Positions 1-7,367 of a DNA stretch of 22,209 nucleotides are shown one piece after another. Position numbers and translations under genes: made by a program. This DNA comes from DASZHJ01 sp035507155. GTDB taxonomy: Bacteria; Pseudomonadota; Alphaproteobacteria; ATCC43930; CGMCC-115725. The notes beneath the pieces were generated by a model. The model was given only the letters and a program-made list of their open reading frames with translations, had not been told where the DNA came from and made no database searches. The stretch's first letter is position 1, and each line of letters opens with the position of its first letter. The stretch covers positions 1 to 22,209 of the forward strand of contig DATJOK010000146.1 of the NCBI GenBank assembly GCA_035507155.1, read 5' to 3'.

Positions 1-38
1 CACCGCGCCGGGCCCTTTCGCATTTTGGGGAGCGACGG

Positions 39-584
39 ATGCGGAAGCCACGGTCTCACCTGCTGCCGCGGCAGCGGATGTTCGTCGAGGAGTATCTCGT
101 CGATCTCAATCCGGGCGAGGCCGCCAAGCGCGCCGGCTACAAGGACAGGAACCCCAGCAACGCCGCCAACGCGCTGCTGCAGCGGCCGCTCATCGTCGAA
201 GCCGTCCGCAAGGCGATGGACGAGCGCGCCAGGCGCACGCAGATCGATGCCGACCGCGTGCTCAGGGAATTCGCCCGCATCGCCTTCGCCGACATCCGCA
301 GCTTCACCGAATGGGACGCCAACTCCGGCCTCAAGGTGAAGTCGCTGAGCGATCTCTCCGAGGACGAGACGGCGGCGATCGCCGAGGTGAAGGACGGCCC
401 CACCGGCGGGAAGAAGATCAAGCTGCATGACAAACGCAAAGCGCTCGAAAGCATCGCCCGGCACCTCGGCCTCTTCGGCAAGGTCGCCGACCGCAGCGAA
501 AGCCCGGCGCTCGCCGCCGAGCGGGTCCGCGAGCTCATTCGTCGCAAAGTGGCTGCGCTCGCTCGATCCGACGACGCTGAATGA
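39..584 (+). CDS. Phage terminase small subunit
   Basis: This 181-residue protein looks like a terminase small subunit of the Terminase_2 type, which binds the packaging site on phage DNA and hands it to the large subunit. The N-terminal part has the family pattern: a 'RQRMFVEEYL' opening, then 'NPGEAAKRAGY', a helix-turn-helix with the usual Gly-Tyr, and a run ending in 'RPLIVEAVRKAM'. The rest is charged and helical, as expected for the oligomerisation region. The ATG at 39 has a GGGGAG Shine-Dalgarno at 27-32. Its 3' end overlaps the upstream part of the large-subunit frame. Being first in a terminase-portal-protease-capsid order supports the call. Assignment rests on motif recognition and context. 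Confidence 0.88.
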   Translation: MRKPRSHLLPRQRMFVEEYLVDLNPGEAAKRAGYKDRNPSNAANALLQRPLIVEAVRKAMDERARRTQIDADRVLREFARIAFADIRSFTEWDANSGLKVKSLSDLSEDETAAIAEVKDGPTGGKKIKLHDKRKALESIARHLGLFGKVADRSESPALAAERVRELIRRKVAALARSDDAE

Positions 585-1869
585 GTTTCTGCACGAGCTC
601 TCGGGCGATGACCTGGCGGCGCTCGCCTACGACTTCCGGGTCTGGGGCCGCACCAGCCAGGTGACGCCGCCCGGCGACTGGCGGGTCTGGCTGATGCTGG
701 CGGGGCGCGGCTTCGGCAAGACGCGGAGCGGCGCCGAGTGGGTGCGGATGCTGGCGGAGGAGAAGCGGGCGATGCGGATCGCCCTGGTGGCGCCGACCGC
801 CGCCGATCTCCGCAACGTGATGATCGAGGGCGAGAGCGGCATCCTCGCGATCTCGCACCCGGCCTACCGGCCGGATTTCCATCCGGCGCAGCTCAAGCTC
901 GAATGGCCGAATGACGTGGTGGCGCTGGGCTTCTCCGCCGAGGAGCCCGATCGCCTGCGCGGGCCGCAGCACGACGCCGCCTGGTGCGACGAGCTCGCCG
1001 CGTGGCGCTATCCCGAGGCCTGGGACATGCTGATGCTGGGCTTGCGCCTCGGCAGCGATCCCCGCGTCATGGTGACGACGACGCCGAAGCCGACGGCGCT
1101 CATCCGCCGCCTGGTCGGCGATCCCGCGACGCTGGTGACCCGCGGCAGCACCTGGGAGAACGCGGCGCACCTGGCGCCCGCCTTCCTCGCCGAGATCGTC
1201 AAGCGCTACGAGGGGACGCGATTGGGCCGCCAGGAGCTGGAGGCGGAGCTCCTCGACGACACGCCGAACGCGCTCTGGACCCGCGAGCGGATCGAGGAGA
1301 GCCGCGTGCGCCAGGCGCCGCTGCTCCGCCGGGTGGTGGTGGCGATCGATCCCGCCGTCAGCACCGGCCGCGATTCCGACGAGACCGGCATCATCGTGGC
1401 GGGGATCGGCGAGGACGGGCTCGGATACGTGCTGGAGGACGGCTCCGAGCAGCTTCGGCCGGACGCCTGGGCGGGCCGCGCGGTGGCGCTCTATCGCCGG
1501 CACCAGGCCGACCGCGTGGTGGGCGAGAGCAACAACGGCGGCGATCTCGTGGAGGCGACGCTCCGCGCCGTCGACCGCGCGGTGAGCTACAAGAGCGTGC
1601 GCGCGAGCCGCGGCAAGGCGGTGCGCGCCGAGCCGGTGGCGGCGCTCTACGAGCAGGGCCGCGTCAAGCACCGCGGCGCCTTTCCCGCCCTCGAGGACCA
1701 GATGTGCGCCTTTGCCAGCGACTTCGACCGCAGCCGCGCCGGCTACTCGCCCGACCGCGTCGACGCCCTCGTCTGGGCCTTGACCGAGCTGATGATCGCC
1801 CCCGCCGACACCGGCCTCCTCGACTACTACGCCGAGCTGACCAAGGCGAAAGCAGACTCGAAACCCTAG
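427..1869 (+). CDS. Phage terminase large subunit
   Basis: This is the packaging motor: an N-terminal ATPase and a C-terminal RNase H-like nuclease, as in the Terminase_6 family. Numbered from the ATG at 427, the Walker A is GRGFGKT at 93-99 and the Walker B is 'WCDEL' with Asp188-Glu189. The nuclease carries acidic residues at Asp308 ('AIDPA'), Glu367 ('VGESNN') and Asp443/Asp446 ('DRVDALVWA'). Length of 480 residues or slightly less is normal. The start is uncertain. The ATG at 427 overlaps the small-subunit gene by 158 bases and would add a low-complexity Ser/Ala/Pro leader. Conserved-looking sequence begins near codon 541, but no ATG, GTG or TTG occurs in frame between 427 and that point. 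Confidence 0.93.
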   Translation: MTNAKRSKASPGTSASSARSPTAAKARRSPPSGSASSFVAKWLRSLDPTTLNEFLHELSGDDLAALAYDFRVWGRTSQVTPPGDWRVWLMLAGRGFGKTRSGAEWVRMLAEEKRAMRIALVAPTAADLRNVMIEGESGILAISHPAYRPDFHPAQLKLEWPNDVVALGFSAEEPDRLRGPQHDAAWCDELAAWRYPEAWDMLMLGLRLGSDPRVMVTTTPKPTALIRRLVGDPATLVTRGSTWENAAHLAPAFLAEIVKRYEGTRLGRQELEAELLDDTPNALWTRERIEESRVRQAPLLRRVVVAIDPAVSTGRDSDETGIIVAGIGEDGLGYVLEDGSEQLRPDAWAGRAVALYRRHQADRVVGESNNGGDLVEATLRAVDRAVSYKSVRASRGKAVRAEPVAALYEQGRVKHRGAFPALEDQMCAFASDFDRSRAGYSPDRVDALVWALTELMIAPADTGLLDYYAELTKAKADSKP

Positions 1870-2001
1870 ACCCTCACCCTCCCGGTGCTCCGCACCGGGC
1901 TCCTCCCCTTCCCGCTTCGCGGGCGAGGGGCTCGACCAGCCCCTCTCCCATGCCAGGGGAGAGGGAGGGACCCGGCGCGTGTGCGCCGGGAGGGTGAGGG
2001 T
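1870..2001. repeat. Compound palindromic intergenic element between terminase and portal
   Basis: The gap after the large terminase is almost filled by an element bounded by perfect 16-bp inverted repeats, ACCCTCACCCTCCCGG at 1870-1885 and its complement at 1986-2001. Inside are more perfect hairpins: 1881-1888 with 1892-1899 (8 bp, loop TCC), 1911-1915 with 1919-1923 (5 bp), 1925-1932 with 1938-1945 (8 bp) and 1971-1978 with 1983-1990 (8 bp). The CCCTCACCCTCCCGG ends look like dispersed REP- or MITE-like repeats seen in alphaproteobacterial chromosomes; that resemblance is from memory and not checked. It has no credible coding frame and no T-tract. Confidence 0.8.
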
Positions 2002-2037
2002 GCCAGACGACAGATCTCAGACCGCAGGAACCCCCGC

Positions 2038-3426
2038 ATGACCGACGCATCGGCGAAGCCGCTGGCACCGGGCCTCATCGCGCGGGTGGCGGCGGGGCTG
2101 CGCTGGATCGCCGGCGGCGATCCGCCGGACTGGTTCGGGCCGCTGCAGCCGCTGCCGCCGATGGCGCCGCCGGCGATCGCTGGGCGCAGCTTCGACTTCC
2201 CGGTCGGCGTCAACCTCCGGATCGGGCCGCGCCCCGACGAGCCCATCAGCTTCGCGGAGCTCCGCGCGCTCGCCGAGCGCTACGATCTCCTCCGCCTGGT
2301 GCTGGAGACGCGGAAGGACCAGATCGCCAGGCTCGACTGGTCGGTCCGCAAGCGCATCGGCCGCGCCGACAGCGCCGGCGCCGGCGACGCGCGCATCGAC
2401 GCGGTCGAGGATCTCCTCCGCCGTCCCGACCGCGAGCACGATTTCGCCACCTGGCTCCGCCTCCTGCTGGAGGACCTGCTGGTGATCGACGCCCCCACCC
2501 TCTACGTGCGGCGGGATGGCGGCGGCGCCGTCTACGCATTGGAAGTGGTGGACGGCGCCACCATCAAGCGCGTCATCGACGAGCGCGGCCGCACGCCGCT
2601 GCCGCCGCAGCCCGCCTATCAGCAGATCCTGAAGGGGATGCCGGCCATCGACTACACCACCGACGAGCTGATCTACCGCCCGCGCAATCCCCGCCCGCAC
2701 AAGATCTACGGCTTCTCGCCGGTGGAGCAGGTGGTGATGACCGTCAACATCGCGCTCCGCCGCCAGGTGGCGCAGCTCCAGTACTACACCGAGGGCAACG
2801 TGCCGGAGGCGATGATCGGCGTTCCCGAGAGCTGGAGCCCGGACCAGATCCGCCAGTTCCAGGACTACTGGGACGCGCTCCTCGAGGGGAACACCGCGGC
2901 CCGGCGCCACGCCAAGTTCGTGCCGGGCGGCATGACGCCCACCTTCACCCGCGAGCCCGTGCTCAAGGACGACTGGGACGAGTGGCTGGCGCGCGTCGTC
3001 TGCTTCGCCTTCTCGGTGGCACCGACGCCCTTCGTGCGCGACAGCAACCGCGCCACCGCGCAGACGACCCAGCAGGCAGCGCTCGCCGAGGGGCTCTCGC
3101 CGCTGCTGCGCTGGGTCAAGGGCCTCCTCGACGAGGTGATCCACCGGCACCTGGGCTTCGCCGATCTCGAATTCGCCTGGGGCCTGGGCAAGGACCAGGA
3201 TCCGCAGCAGCAGGCGGCGATCGACGACACCTATGTGCGCGCCGGCATCAAGTCGGTGGACGAGGTGCGCGCCGAGCTCGGCCTCGATCCCGTGGGCTTC
3301 GGCAACGCGATCTACACCGGCACCGGCGCGGTGCCGCTCAGGGACGTGGGCGCGCAAGCCGCGGCGCCCGCCGAGCACAGCGCATCCGCCGACGCATCCA
3401 TCTCCAACCCGAGGGAAACCCCATGA
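2038..3426 (+). CDS. Phage portal protein
   Basis: This 462-residue protein matches the HK97/lambda-type portal family, the dodecameric ring at one capsid vertex through which DNA passes. Typical stretches are 'LVLETRKDQIARLDWSV' near the N-terminus, 'LLLEDLLVIDAPTLYV', the clip/stem region around 'HKIYGFSPVEQVVMTVNIAL', and 'CFAFSVAPTPFVRD' followed by a Gln-rich helix. The ATG at 2038 is preferred because it follows an AGGA-type Shine-Dalgarno near 2025 and lies just past the palindromic element; the frame is open further upstream only through that element. Its TGA overlaps the next ATG (ATGA at 3423-3426), which suggests translational coupling to the protease. Confidence 0.92.
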   Translation: MTDASAKPLAPGLIARVAAGLRWIAGGDPPDWFGPLQPLPPMAPPAIAGRSFDFPVGVNLRIGPRPDEPISFAELRALAERYDLLRLVLETRKDQIARLDWSVRKRIGRADSAGAGDARIDAVEDLLRRPDREHDFATWLRLLLEDLLVIDAPTLYVRRDGGGAVYALEVVDGATIKRVIDERGRTPLPPQPAYQQILKGMPAIDYTTDELIYRPRNPRPHKIYGFSPVEQVVMTVNIALRRQVAQLQYYTEGNVPEAMIGVPESWSPDQIRQFQDYWDALLEGNTAARRHAKFVPGGMTPTFTREPVLKDDWDEWLARVVCFAFSVAPTPFVRDSNRATAQTTQQAALAEGLSPLLRWVKGLLDEVIHRHLGFADLEFAWGLGKDQDPQQQAAIDDTYVRAGIKSVDEVRAELGLDPVGFGNAIYTGTGAVPLRDVGAQAAAPAEHSASADASISNPRETP

Positions 3427-4256
3427 AGCTCTACGTCCCCATCGCGAAACTCGATCAGCAGCAGCGCATGGTCTATGGCTATGCCTCCACCGAGGCGCTC
3501 GACAGCCAGGGCGAGGTGGTGCGGAAGGAGGCGCTCGCCGCGGCGCTTCCCGACTATCTCCGCTTCGCCAACATCCGCGAGATGCATCAGCCCTCCGCCG
3601 TCGGCATCGCCAAGGAGGCGGCGATCGACGCCAAGGGGCTCTGGATCGGCGCCAAGATCGTCGCCGACGACGCCTGGCTCAAGGTGCGCGAGGGCGTCTA
3701 CAAGGGCTTCTCGATCGGCGGCGTGGTGACCGCGCGGGATGCCGGCGATCCCACCGTCATCACCGGTCTCGATCTCGCCGAGATCAGCCTGGTCGACCGC
3801 CCCGCCAATCCCGAGGCGGTCATCGAGATCTTCAAGGCGGCATCGATCGAGGGCGCGGATGCGCTCCACAAAGTGGGCGCGCGGCATTCCCGCGTCGATT
3901 TCGCCCGCGTCCAGGGTATCCACGACATGGCGGCGGCGCTCGGCGCCCATTGCCCCGGCGCCGAGGCCGAGGATGCGGGCGACGACGATGCCGCCGCCGC
4001 GGAGAAGCGCGCGGTCGCCGGCCCCCGCATGCTCGCCGACGCCTTCGGCAAGATCGCCGAGCTCGAGAGCGCCAAAGCCGCGCTCGCCCGCCGCGTCGCC
4101 GAGCTCGAGCGCAAGCCGGAGCCCGGGAAGGCGGTGCTGCGCACCGTCGACAAGTCCGCCGACTATCCGGCGGCGAAGTCCCAGGATCCCACCGACACGC
4201 TCTCGCTCATCCGCCGCGCCTACGAGAACGCCAGGGTGATCGGCCTCAACCGCTGA
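3423..4256 (+). CDS. Prohead protease with C-terminal scaffold region
   Basis: This 277-residue protein is a phage capsid maturation protease of the herpesvirus-like serine protease fold. The N-terminal half has the expected order: 'MVYGYASTEALDSQGEVV', a catalytic-type His55 in 'REMHQPS', Ser97 in 'KGFSIGG', and 'LAEISLVDRPANP' at 118-130. From about residue 140 the protein becomes charged, with a predicted coiled coil at 200-231, and ends in 'DTLSLIRRAYENARVIGLNR'. This part probably acts as the internal scaffold removed during maturation. No separate scaffold gene lies between it and the capsid gene, which fits a fused protease-scaffold. It starts inside the portal stop codon. Confidence 0.88.
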   Translation: MKLYVPIAKLDQQQRMVYGYASTEALDSQGEVVRKEALAAALPDYLRFANIREMHQPSAVGIAKEAAIDAKGLWIGAKIVADDAWLKVREGVYKGFSIGGVVTARDAGDPTVITGLDLAEISLVDRPANPEAVIEIFKAASIEGADALHKVGARHSRVDFARVQGIHDMAAALGAHCPGAEAEDAGDDDAAAAEKRAVAGPRMLADAFGKIAELESAKAALARRVAELERKPEPGKAVLRTVDKSADYPAAKSQDPTDTLSLIRRAYENARVIGLNR

Positions 4257-4285
4257 CCGCTTCCTCTCCCGCCCGCCTTCGTCCG

Positions 4286-4307
4286 CCCCGCCGCGCGCGG
4301 GGTTTTT
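4286..4307 (+). terminator. Intrinsic terminator between protease and capsid genes
   Basis: A perfect 6-bp stem, CCCCGC at 4286-4291 and GCGGGG at 4297-4302, has a five-base CGCGC loop and is followed directly by TTTTT. It lies in the 73-bp gap before the capsid gene and ends 22 bases before the capsid ATG. It may dampen read-through or mark the 3' end of the packaging transcript. The capsid gene would then need its own upstream signal or antitermination; no convincing promoter is visible between. Confidence 0.7.
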
Positions 4308-4329
4308 CATGACCCCGCAAGGAGCCACC

Positions 4330-5835
4330 ATGGTCCCGACCTCCGACACCCTCGAGCTCATCCGCCAGGCGCAGCAGAGCCCGCTCGCCGGCCGCGACTA
4401 TCTCGGCAAGGCCTTCACCCAGGCGACCGGCCTCGTCTTCATCGACCTGGAGCCGAGCGCCAAGACGCTCTATCCGGTGATCACGCCGCTCCGCAACATG
4501 GTGCCGCGGGTCCCCGGCCGCGGCGGCACGGCGACGAACTGGCGGGCGATCACCGGCATCAACATCAACAACCTGTCGCTCGGCGTCTCGGAGGGCCGGC
4601 GCGGCGGCGGCGTCACCACCGCGGCGCAGAGCTTCACCGCCGCCTACAAGGGCTACGGCCTCGAGGATGCCGTGACCTTCGAGGCGGATTACGCCGCCCA
4701 GGGCTTCGACAATCTGCGCGAGCGCGCGACCGAGGGCCTCTTGCGCGCGGTGATGATCGGCGAGGAGAAGCTGATCGTCGGCGGCAACCAGAGCCTGCCG
4801 CTCGGCACCACGCCGACGCCCACCGTCAGCGACCAGACCACCGGCGGCGCCCTCGGCCCCAACCTCGCGCAGAGCGTGATCTGCGTGGCTTTGAGCTTCG
4901 AGGGCTATCTCAACGCCTCGGTCGCCGGCGGCGTCCCCACCGCGATCGCCCGCGGCAACGTCGACGGGACGACCGATAATTATGGCGGCGGCTCCGCGCG
5001 GAAGTCGGGGAACGCCACCGTCACCACCGCCAACGACGGCAACTCGACCCACGCGCTCCGCGCCAGCGTCGCGGTGGTGAACGGCGCCTCCGCCTATGCG
5101 TGGTTCTGGGGCGCCGCCGGCGCCGAGCTCCTCGGCGCCATCACCACCATCAACTCGGTGCTGATCACGGCGCCCGCCACCGGGACGCAGACCGCGGCCT
5201 CGCTGCCGGCCGCCGACAACAGCCAGAACGCCCTGGTCTTCGACGGGCTCCTGACCCAGATCCAGCTCGCCGGCTCCAACGCCTACATCGCCACCATGCC
5301 GACCGGCACCCCCGGCACCGGCACGCCGCTCACCGCCGACGGCGCCGGCGGCATCGTCGAGATCGACCAGGCGCTCAAGTCCTTCTGGGACAACTTCCGC
5401 CTGTCGCCGGACCTGCTGCTGGTGAGCTCGCAGGAGCTTCTCAACATCACCCGCAAGGTGATCGCCGGCGGCGGCGCGCCGCTCTTCCGCTTCAACCTCG
5501 ACAACCAGCAGGGCAGCACCGGCGCGGTGACGGCGACCGCCGGCGCGATCGTCGGCAGCTATCTCAACAAGTACACCATGAGCGGCGGCCAGCTGGTGCA
5601 GATCATGCTGCACCCGAACGTGCCGCCCGGCACCATCGTCTTCTTCAGCCGGACCATCCCGTACCCGCTCTCCAACGTCGCCAACATCCTGCAGATGAAG
5701 CTCAGGCAGGACTACTACCAGCTCGAATGGCCGATGGTGACGCGGCAGTACCAGTACGGCGTCTACGCCGACGGCGTGCTGCAGAACTACTTCCCGCCCG
5801 CCTTCGGCATCATCCGCAACATCGCCAACGGCTGA
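4330..5835 (+). CDS. Major capsid protein, HK97-like fold with Ig-like insertion
   Basis: This 501-residue protein is called as the major capsid from its place after the protease and its sequence. Residues about 1-160 resemble an N-arm and A domain ('TPLRNMVPRVPGRGGTATNWRAI', 'EEKLIVGGNQSLPLG'). Residues about 345-500 resemble the P and A domains ('DLLLVSSQELLNITR' and 'YYQLEWPMVTRQYQYGVYADG'). Between them, about 165-340 is a Gly/Ser/Thr-rich beta stretch with 'GASAYAWFWGAAGAELL' and 'ITTINSVLIT', consistent with an Ig-like domain displayed on the shell. The ATG at 4330 follows AAGGAG at 4319-4324; the in-frame ATG at 4309 lacks such a site and touches the terminator. The insertion explains the length above the usual 300-400 residues. 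Confidence 0.87.
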   Translation: MVPTSDTLELIRQAQQSPLAGRDYLGKAFTQATGLVFIDLEPSAKTLYPVITPLRNMVPRVPGRGGTATNWRAITGININNLSLGVSEGRRGGGVTTAAQSFTAAYKGYGLEDAVTFEADYAAQGFDNLRERATEGLLRAVMIGEEKLIVGGNQSLPLGTTPTPTVSDQTTGGALGPNLAQSVICVALSFEGYLNASVAGGVPTAIARGNVDGTTDNYGGGSARKSGNATVTTANDGNSTHALRASVAVVNGASAYAWFWGAAGAELLGAITTINSVLITAPATGTQTAASLPAADNSQNALVFDGLLTQIQLAGSNAYIATMPTGTPGTGTPLTADGAGGIVEIDQALKSFWDNFRLSPDLLLVSSQELLNITRKVIAGGGAPLFRFNLDNQQGSTGAVTATAGAIVGSYLNKYTMSGGQLVQIMLHPNVPPGTIVFFSRTIPYPLSNVANILQMKLRQDYYQLEWPMVTRQYQYGVYADGVLQNYFPPAFGIIRNIANG

Positions 5836-5836
5836 A

Positions 5837-5879
5837 GCATTTTCCGCCGAAGTGGAAGCCGGTTCGGCGCAGAAGATGC
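5837..5879. repeat. REP-like imperfect palindrome after the capsid gene
   Basis: Immediately after the capsid stop, GCATTTTCCGCCGAA pairs imperfectly with TTCGGCGCAGAAGATGC, leaving a central GTGGAAGCCGG. The layout closely resembles a dispersed palindrome common in alphaproteobacterial chromosomes (GCATTTTCCG...GTGGA..CCGGTTCG...AATGC), recalled from memory. It may serve as an mRNA 3'-end stabiliser. Confidence 0.55.
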
Positions 5880-5943
5880 GACAAAGCTAAAGCAAGGACA
5901 GGTGCCCGCGCGACGGCCTGCGGGCCCACGCGCTGCGCGCACC

Positions 5944-5976
5944 GGAGCGGGCGGCGTCCCCCACGCCGCCCGCTCC
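5944..5976 (+). terminator. Strong hairpin, possible late-operon terminator
   Basis: A perfect 13-bp GC-rich stem, GGAGCGGGCGGCG at 5944-5956 and its complement at 5964-5976, with a seven-base loop TCCCCCA. Only a mixed CATATCTTCT follows, so there is no clean U-tract. It could be a weak or factor-assisted terminator, or an mRNA 3'-end stabiliser for the capsid message. It separates the capsid gene from the DUF4279 cassette. Confidence 0.5.
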
Positions 5977-6035
5977 TCATATCTTCTGGCGGCGGGAGAA
6001 TGGACCCAAGAATGTCTATCTCCGGCAATGTATTC

Positions 6036-6066
6036 TTGACATCATTCTAGCGCCGCCTGTTGCTAT
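6036..6066 (+). promoter_or_regulatory. Candidate sigma70-type promoter for the DUF4279 gene
   Basis: A perfect TTGACA -35 hexamer at 6036-6041 and a TGCTAT -10-like hexamer at 6061-6066 are 19 bases apart, slightly long. The surrounding 6005-6070 is more AT-rich than the flanks. The short inverted pair ATGT...ACAT overlaps the -35. It lies 28 bases before the ATG at 6095 and downstream of a hairpin, so a separate transcription unit is plausible. Confidence 0.42.
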
Positions 6067-6094
6067 CCCGGCTGCAAAGGAGATCAAGAACCTC

Positions 6095-6532
6095 ATGGCA
6101 AACGGGCGAGGAAAAGTCAGACTGTCGCTTCGCCTCAGGCATCCAAGCGCGGATCTCGCGCCGCTCTGCGCCCGGCTTGGAATGACCCCGTTCCTTCTGA
6201 AGCGAGCGGGAGCCCCAAGAGTGACCCCGAAAGGGAATGTTCTCGAGGGGGTCTATGATAGCTCATTTTGCACGATCCGACTGGATCCGAGCGACCCCGG
6301 CGCCGATCTGGCGGGCCATATCGCGACTATCCTGATTCGTCTTCAGCCGCATCGGGAGACTCTGCGGACCTTCGTCGATGACGGAGGAGAGCTGAGCTTC
6401 TTCATCGGATGGTTCGTCGATGGCAATGTCGGCGCGACCCTCGGCGTGGAGCTTCTGAAAGCGCTGGCCGATCTTAGGATCAGCCTCGAGCTCGACGTCT
6501 ATGGCGGGATGGGCGAGGGCGCCGAGACCTAG
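6095..6532 (+). CDS. DUF4279 domain protein (cargo gene)
   Basis: This 145-residue protein matches the DUF4279 pattern: an opening strand 'VRLSLRLRHPSADLAPLCARLG', a middle 'LAGHIATILIRLQPHRETLRTF', and a closing 'GATLGVELLKALADLRISLELDVYG'. The family has no firmly established function and is not a virion component; some members sit in accessory or immunity contexts, which is a weak hint only. AAGGAG at 6078-6083 precedes the ATG. A candidate promoter and a clear terminator flank it, and it is inserted between the capsid and neck genes, so it looks like an autonomously expressed 'moron'. A host-protection role would be inference. Confidence 0.8.
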   Translation: MANGRGKVRLSLRLRHPSADLAPLCARLGMTPFLLKRAGAPRVTPKGNVLEGVYDSSFCTIRLDPSDPGADLAGHIATILIRLQPHRETLRTFVDDGGELSFFIGWFVDGNVGATLGVELLKALADLRISLELDVYGGMGEGAET

Positions 6533-6566
6533 CGGAGCCTCGGCGCTCGGCGACAGTTGCGGATCC

Positions 6567-6593
6567 GGGCGCCCTGCGGCGCCCTTTTCTTTT
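6567..6593 (+). terminator. Intrinsic terminator after the DUF4279 gene
   Basis: Perfect 7-bp stem GGGCGCC at 6567-6573 and GGCGCCC at 6578-6584, loop CTGC, followed by TTTTCTTTT. It is a textbook rho-independent terminator closing the DUF4279 unit 22 bases before the next phage gene. Confidence 0.85.
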
Positions 6594-6614
6594 CAAGCCA
6601 AGCAGGTGGCAGCG

Positions 6615-6800
6615 ATGAAGATGAAGGCGCCGGCAGGATGCCGGCAGGTCTCCCATGACGGCCGCGCTTACGAGGTGAATGCTGATGGCATCGTCGAGGT
6701 GCCCGAGGCCGCCCGCGTCGAGCTCGAGGCGCACGGCTTCGTCCGCGTCGCGGAGCCGAAGACGCGTCCGCAGCCGCGTCCGCGCAAGGCGCGGGAGTAG
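6615..6800 (+). CDS. Small hypothetical phage protein in the head-neck region
   Basis: This 61-residue protein begins 'MKMKAPAGCRQVSHDGRAYEV' and ends in a basic tail 'TRPQPRPRKARE'. Its core 'GRAYEVNADGIVEVPEAARVELEAHGFVRV' resembles small proteins often found between capsid and head-tail connector genes in alphaproteobacterial siphophages, so it may help head completion. No function can be assigned from sequence. A weak GGTGGCAGCG precedes the ATG, so the start is tentative. It ends 6 bases before the connector gene and is probably co-transcribed with it. Confidence 0.65.
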   Translation: MKMKAPAGCRQVSHDGRAYEVNADGIVEVPEAARVELEAHGFVRVAEPKTRPQPRPRKARE

Positions 6801-6806
6801 GGACCG

Positions 6807-7367
6807 ATGGCCGAGGGCGACCTCACCAGCCTCGCCAACGTCAAGGCGTGGTTCGCGCCGCCGCTCGCGGCGACGACGGACGACGCCCTGCTGCAGCGGC
6901 TCATTACCGCGGCGAGCGGCTTCATCCTGACCTGGCTCGACCGCGACCTCGCGGAGCAGAGCTACAGCGAGATCCGAGACGGCACCGGCGGAAGACGGCT
7001 CGCGCTCGCCAACACGCCGGTGACGGCGGTCGCCGCGCTCGCGATCGACGGCGTCGCGATCCCGCCGATGCCGGACGCGACCTCGCCGGGCTACGGCTTC
7101 ACCGCGACGCAGCTCCTGCTGCGCGGCCACGCCTTCAACCGCGGCATCCGCAACGTCGCCGTCGCCTACACCGCCGGCTACCCGGCGACGCCGCCGGAGG
7201 TGGAGCAGGCCTGCATCGAGCTGGTGGCGCTCCGCTATCGCGAGCGCGAGCGCATCGGCCATGTCTCGAAGTCGCTCGCCGGCGAGACCGTCGCCTTCAG
7301 CCAGAAGGACATGAGCGACGACATCAGGACCATTCTCTCGGTCTATCGCCGGGTGGCGGTGCCATGA
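6807..7367 (+). CDS. Head-tail connector protein (gp6-like)
   Basis: This 186-residue protein matches the phage gp6-like head-tail connector family (also annotated phiE125 gp8 type), which forms a ring beneath the portal. Recognisable parts are 'LTSLANVKAWFAPPLAATTDDALLQRLITAASGFILTWLDRDL', a helical opening with the typical Trp-Leu-Asp-Arg, a central 'EIRDGTGGRRLALANTPVTAVAAL' and the late 'YTAGYPATPPEVEQACIEL'. The C-terminus 'DIRTILSVYRRVAVP' is also family-like. Its stop overlaps the next start (ATGA at 7364-7367). Confidence 0.86.
   Translation: MAEGDLTSLANVKAWFAPPLAATTDDALLQRLITAASGFILTWLDRDLAEQSYSEIRDGTGGRRLALANTPVTAVAALAIDGVAIPPMPDATSPGYGFTATQLLLRGHAFNRGIRNVAVAYTAGYPATPPEVEQACIELVALRYRERERIGHVSKSLAGETVAFSQKDMSDDIRTILSVYRRVAVP

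Noticed and set aside
535..1671. Long open frame on the minus strand opposite the terminase
   Set aside because: It is rich in Arg/His/Ala/Gly with no motif, and lies fully opposite a clear terminase. High GC gives long antisense frames across this window (also 2017-3378, 3312-4361, 4246-5613 and 12192-13646).
984..1997. Arg/Gly-rich + strand frame over the terminase 3' end
   Set aside because: It is an out-of-frame shadow of the terminase with low-complexity RRR/GGG composition and no start signal. The same applies to 5100-6050, 16993-18096 and 20157-20936.
3233..4312. Arg-rich + strand frame over the protease gene
   Set aside because: Shadow of the protease gene in another frame; no ribosome site and no recognisable domain.
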